Made by a program: the position numbers and the translations under genes. A DNA stretch of 64,000 nt from Blasia pusilla (Eukaryota; Marchantiophyta; Marchantiopsida; Blasiales), in NCBI GenBank assembly GCA_050084515.1, contig CM114273.1, forward strand, positions 34,286,001 to 34,350,000, read 5' to 3'. Shown piece after piece: positions 60,160 through 64,000 of the stretch. The notes under the pieces were generated by a model, which saw nothing but the letters and a program-made list of their open reading frames with translations, had not been told where the DNA came from and made no database searches. How positions within the stretch are numbered: the stretch's first letter is position 1; the number at the start of each line of letters is the position of its first letter.

Positions 60160-62010
60160 ATTATATCTAATCTCTATTATGGAAAATTGGCGAGTGTATA
60201 TCTAGACCTTCTATTAAAATGGTAGTAAGTGATCAAGGGAAAGAAAGAGTGATGATGGAAGAAACTATGAGAAATATGATTAATGAATTGAGAGAGTTAA
60301 GAGTTCCATTTGACCAAAGTAAAAAAAAAGTCCAAGATTTAGCGCAAGAAGGTATTTCATTAAAAAATATGAGAGAGAAAGAAGTCTTTTGACGGGTGAG
60401 ATGAACTTGAAGATAGAGACCACGAGTATCTTAACTTTTGGGAGATTAAGAAAACCTTAAGGTCATGAACATTAGAGGCCCATTAGCACAAAAAGTAGTA
60501 GATATGAGTACCCAAACATCATTGATACTGAAAATAATAAGATATGTATGGTAGAACTCTATAAAGAAAGTCGAATCATGGTGATATTAGAGGATTGGGT
60601 TTCCTTATAATGTATGGAAATCCACTTATCATCAAAGTTATCTCATAAATGGAGGATAGACCATAAGATTAATATCCTTTTAAGAAGAATGCTATCTTGA
60701 AAGGCTCCTAACCATCTTACTCCAAGGAAATTGGAAGAGTGCAAAACCCAAGAGGCCTGAGAAGATTTTGGAGAAAGGCTTCATTCAACCAAGTATCTCG
60801 CCATATGGAGTTGAGTTTTTTTTGTTATGAAGAAGAATGTAAGCATGTAATTTTGTATTGATTAGTGAATACCAAATCAATAAACGCTCAGGAAAAAATT
60901 ATCCAAGAATGGATGAACTAGGAAGGTTGAGCTTAATGAGGTGCTAAATTAGAAACTTTATGAGCTCGAAGGCTGATTGACCCAGACGAGACTAATGTGA
61001 GTGTGTTTGGGTGTAGATAAACAATGAGAGCATATCTTACTGAACATAAACTTCCATAACACTAAAGATTGATAGTCAAAAGATAGATTTCAATTGACGT
61101 ATCAAGTAGGCCATGAATATATTGAGTGCTAACATTGGAGGAGTATAACAACAAGAATGCGAAAATAGATAAGATATGATTGCCTTCTTTTCCCATAAGT
61201 TTTTGCCAACAGATAAAACTACCATACAATTGAGAGAGAAGAACTTTTTATTATATGAGCATTGGAAATAATGTTTATGCGATAAGGAGTTTGTTGTGGA
61301 CATTAATCATAACTCTTGGTCTATTTAGAGTTCCAAAAAATGAGCTCTTCAAACAACAAATTCAATGGGCAAAAGGACGACAACAATGTGCCATGAAAAT
61401 TATCTCTATGAAAGAAAAGAAGTAGTTGGAAAATATCTTGATTCGTATGCCACGGATAAATCATATGTTTGAAGTGTTCATTCTAGTTGCTGGACGGAGA
61501 CTCACGCCACAAATACTGTAGGTTATCTGGGAGCTACAAAACCTTAGAGGCATTATAGTACATATACCAATGGCCTAAAATGAGAGAAAAATCTTGATTT
61601 CTATATGAGTTATATGATTTGTCAACAAATTAAGGCTAGTGAGACAAAACCGGAAAGATTATTACATCCTATCCCAACACCTCATATACATCAAGAACAA
61701 GTCAACATGGATCTTGTTTGTAAGCTACATTGTCTATGTATAATCACACTATATGACTCTATTGCAGTGTTTATGGTTAGATTAATAAGGATGATACATC
61801 TCTATGTGATCAAGAAGATCACTGCCCTAGATTTCGCTAGGATCTACATCGAGATAATATTTGTTCATCGTGGTCTTTCTAAAGTGCTTACCACTGATTC
61901 AGGAAACCTCTTCACAAGTCAATTTGAGAAGGCCTTATTTGGATTGCTCCAAACCACACTAAAGATGTATACCCCTTCTCCTCCTCAAATCAATTGGGCT
62001 GATTGAAAGA
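60160..62010 (+). pseudogene. Degenerate Ty3/gypsy pol of a different family
   Basis: RT N-terminus at about 60760-60925: GFIQPSISPYG, then a broken KK, CID and KNYPRMDEL, following the gypsy order (GFI.PS.SPWGAPV, KKKDG, CIDYR, NRYPLPRIDEL). The RNase H end at about 61290-61430 reads KQQIQWAKGRQQCAMKIISMKEKK. The integrase at 61600-62006 has the zinc-finger end MICQQIKASETKPERLLHPI, then VNMDLV, IVFVHRGLSKVLTTDSGNLFTSQFEKALF with the second Asp, LLQTTLKM and a decayed HPQ..QTE. Many stops; no LTRs found. It has no methyltransferase or PHD and is a more standard gypsy pol. Confidence 0.7.
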
Positions 62011-64000
62011 GCCAACTGATTGATATGGGCCTTAACATTGGAAGATAAAGAAAGATGAAATTTATTATCACCATTGGTAGAGTATTTGTATAATGATTCT
62101 TTGAACTTTTCCATTAAAATAACACAATTTTTTAAATATATAATGAGCATCTCTTGATCTCTTCTAATAGACTAGAATAGGAAATTTACAATAGAATTTA
62201 CAAAGGTAGTTGTAGTTAATGAATTTTATTTTTATTTCTAAATAGGATAGGGGAAGAGATAAATTCACAACAATGGAGATTTTCCATGAGAATTCTTCGA
62301 ACATTTAATTCAAATCTAAAACTAAAAATAAACCATGAATTCTTGATAAGAGATGCATGGGGAAAAGAGAATTTTTTTTCCAAAAAAGGACTTCCATTGT
62401 TTAAGGGCGGTTAGAAACTAAGGGATTCCGGTTTGACCCACGCAGCTTGTTTCAAGGGTCCCACGGGGAGTTAGAAGATAGGTGCAGGGGGTGCTTGAGT
62501 AGCATTTAGCTAATGGTCCCATCCCGATGTTAGTGTTAAGAAAATTAAGATAATACAGGACTCTATGGATTCCATACTCTGTAGTGGTATCGCAGCATCG
62601 CTTGGCGGAGCCGCGGAAGATACCGAACTCGCGCAGACAGGTTCCATCCGGCCGGCAGAGTACAGTGTACGTTGTGCGCCGGTAGTGGGACCGCAATCCA
62701 GAGTAGGGTGCCGCTCACCGACGGCGGACACGTGCGGGCGTAAGCACTAGTTTCTAGATGTATCTGATGGGACGAACAAACTACATGCTCCGTGAAGGCT
62801 CGGAACCGAAGCAGGCAGAGGTTCGGGAAGACACATTTTGGGTCGGGGAGGAGACTGCACCCGGCCGCAAACCATGGGCCCGTCTGAACTTGACACGTGC
62901 ATATATTTTAGTAAGAAGGAAAACATCCTATTCTTATCAATTTTTTTCCAAATTTCTACAAGGATATTAAATTCATAGATGCTGTTTTGATGATTTCTTA
63001 TTTTTCCCCTACATTTAAGGTGAGAAAGGAGTTAACTTAAAGAAGGAAGATCCACTAAGGAAATATTGAATCCTTCCTAAAAAAATCTTAATAGCTGAAT
63101 TAGGAATAGAGCGAAAAAAATAACGACGTATGAATTGAAATACGGTCAGACCTAAATGAGAGGGAAACCGGGTGAGTTGTTTAGGGTCCCTTGAGAGAGA
63201 CGTCCTCAGCCTGATTACATATCCGTCTTACTTGCATCCAATAAACGAAACTACCCAGTTAGCCATAGTAAGATTTACAATTCGAACCTGCGCCGACTTT
63301 GTAACCAGGGTTGGCACGTACAGAGGAAAATTAGCGCACGACGGGTTTGCAAGCGGAATAGGAGCGTAATGAGAGGACATGGTTCCGACTCCAATGCTCG
63401 ATCCACACGATCTCACAGGTCCTGAGAGTCGACGCTCCGAAAATTGCTTCTAGAATTGCGTCCTGTAGAGCAGCGGATCAAATTGTGCAAACGTTCGTCT
63501 GTCAGGGGCACGGCCAACGGGGCCGGAACGCCCGAGCGAGGAGAGTAGCTTCAGACGCGGAGGAGGGTTGTTTAGACCATATTGCCGGCGGTGGTGCGGA
63601 ATCCTAATTCATTCTCTTCTCTGGTGGGGGTAACGGAATGCATGAATCTTGGAGCTGCACAAACGATGCCTCAGGACACAAGGTTTTGAGGTGCTACCTG
63701 ATAGAGCGACAGACAGGCGACCTGAGAGGGGGAGAACGCATTCGAGCAATTTCAGTGCGTGGGAAGACAAGCTCGCTACTTCTCAGCCTTTGTGCGATTC
63801 ATTTGTCACCAGATTTGCGGTTTTTACGCGTAGGAAAGTGCAATTTGGTGGAGGCCACAGATTACACTTTCTTCGTGGAGTGAATTGCCCCGCTTTATCT
63901 GGTCATCAGTCCTCCAACCCCTTCGCTAAGTAAGGTGGCACGTTCCGTCATCTACATTGGAGCTCGACTGGTAGTAAGGAACTTGTACGCATGCGTGGAG
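62011..64000. other. Unassigned region, partly GC-rich
   Basis: 62.4-62.95 kb and 63.15-64.0 kb are GC-richer than the surrounding sequence and carry overlapping frames on both strands (62418-62750, 63172-63416, 63638-63933) without a recognisable domain. They could be the edge of a gene outside the window, but I cannot support one. Confidence 0.35.

Noticed and set aside
63270-63300. TTCGAACCTG word, possible tRNA T-loop
   Set aside because: No matching acceptor, D or anticodon stems could be placed around it.

Overview
The window looks like nuclear DNA of a land plant with a repeat-rich genome. The lineage is uncertain: the style of the retrotransposons and the STIG1-like genes would fit a bryophyte, lycophyte or fern. 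There are only two convincing host genes, both small secreted STIG1-type cysteine-rich proteins on the minus strand (12961-13374 and 37676-38131). A block about 200 bp long upstream of each is also shared, so they look like copies of one locus that have since been spread apart by repeats. Most of the rest is transposable-element debris in many stages of decay.

The main content is a family of Ty3/gypsy-type LTR retrotransposons with an unusual gene order: LTR, gag, aspartic protease, cytosine-5 DNA methyltransferase, reverse transcriptase, RNase H, integrase, PHD finger, LTR. Two long copies are present. Element 1 is on the minus strand (about 27.08-36.11 kb) and element 2 on the plus strand (about 45.68-57.25 kb). 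A third partial copy (about 5.08-7.49 kb) has an LTR and gag-pro on the minus strand and an inverted methyltransferase segment on the plus strand. A fourth fragment of the protease region lies at about 2.6-3.6 kb. Every copy is dead (stops, frameshifts, deletions, inversions), but the methyltransferase motifs I, IV (PCQ), VI (ENV), VIII, IX and X and the PHD zinc-ligand pattern can be read directly. A DNA-methylation writer and a probable chromatin reader on one retrotransposon is the most interesting thing here.

Layout. 0-2.2 kb: nothing recognised. 2.3-7.5 kb: nested Ty1/copia and gypsy remnants. 7.5-12.9 kb: nothing firmly recognised. 12.96-14.5 kb: STIG1-like gene A and its upstream block. 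14.6-16.6 kb: AT-rich, empty. 16.6-18.1 kb: unassigned ORF cluster. 18.5-27.0 kb: degenerate complex repeat array built from short GAAATTTC-containing subunits arranged in about 4 kb higher-order duplications. 27.1-36.1 kb: element 1. 37.7-39.9 kb: STIG1-like gene B and its upstream block. 40-45.6 kb: AT-rich debris with a 100 bp AT microsatellite. 45.7-57.25 kb: element 2, carrying a 1.29 kb solo-LTR-like insertion. 57.25-57.7 kb: GC-rich inverted repeat. 57.7-60 kb: low-information debris. 60.1-62.0 kb: another degenerate gypsy pol. 62.4-64 kb: GC-richer, unassigned.

Stops in the two long elements often differ as CAG/TAG, CAG/CAA or CGA-derived TGA/CAA pairs. This is the pattern expected from deamination of methylated CHG and CG sites. 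It suggests the elements were themselves methylated as they decayed.
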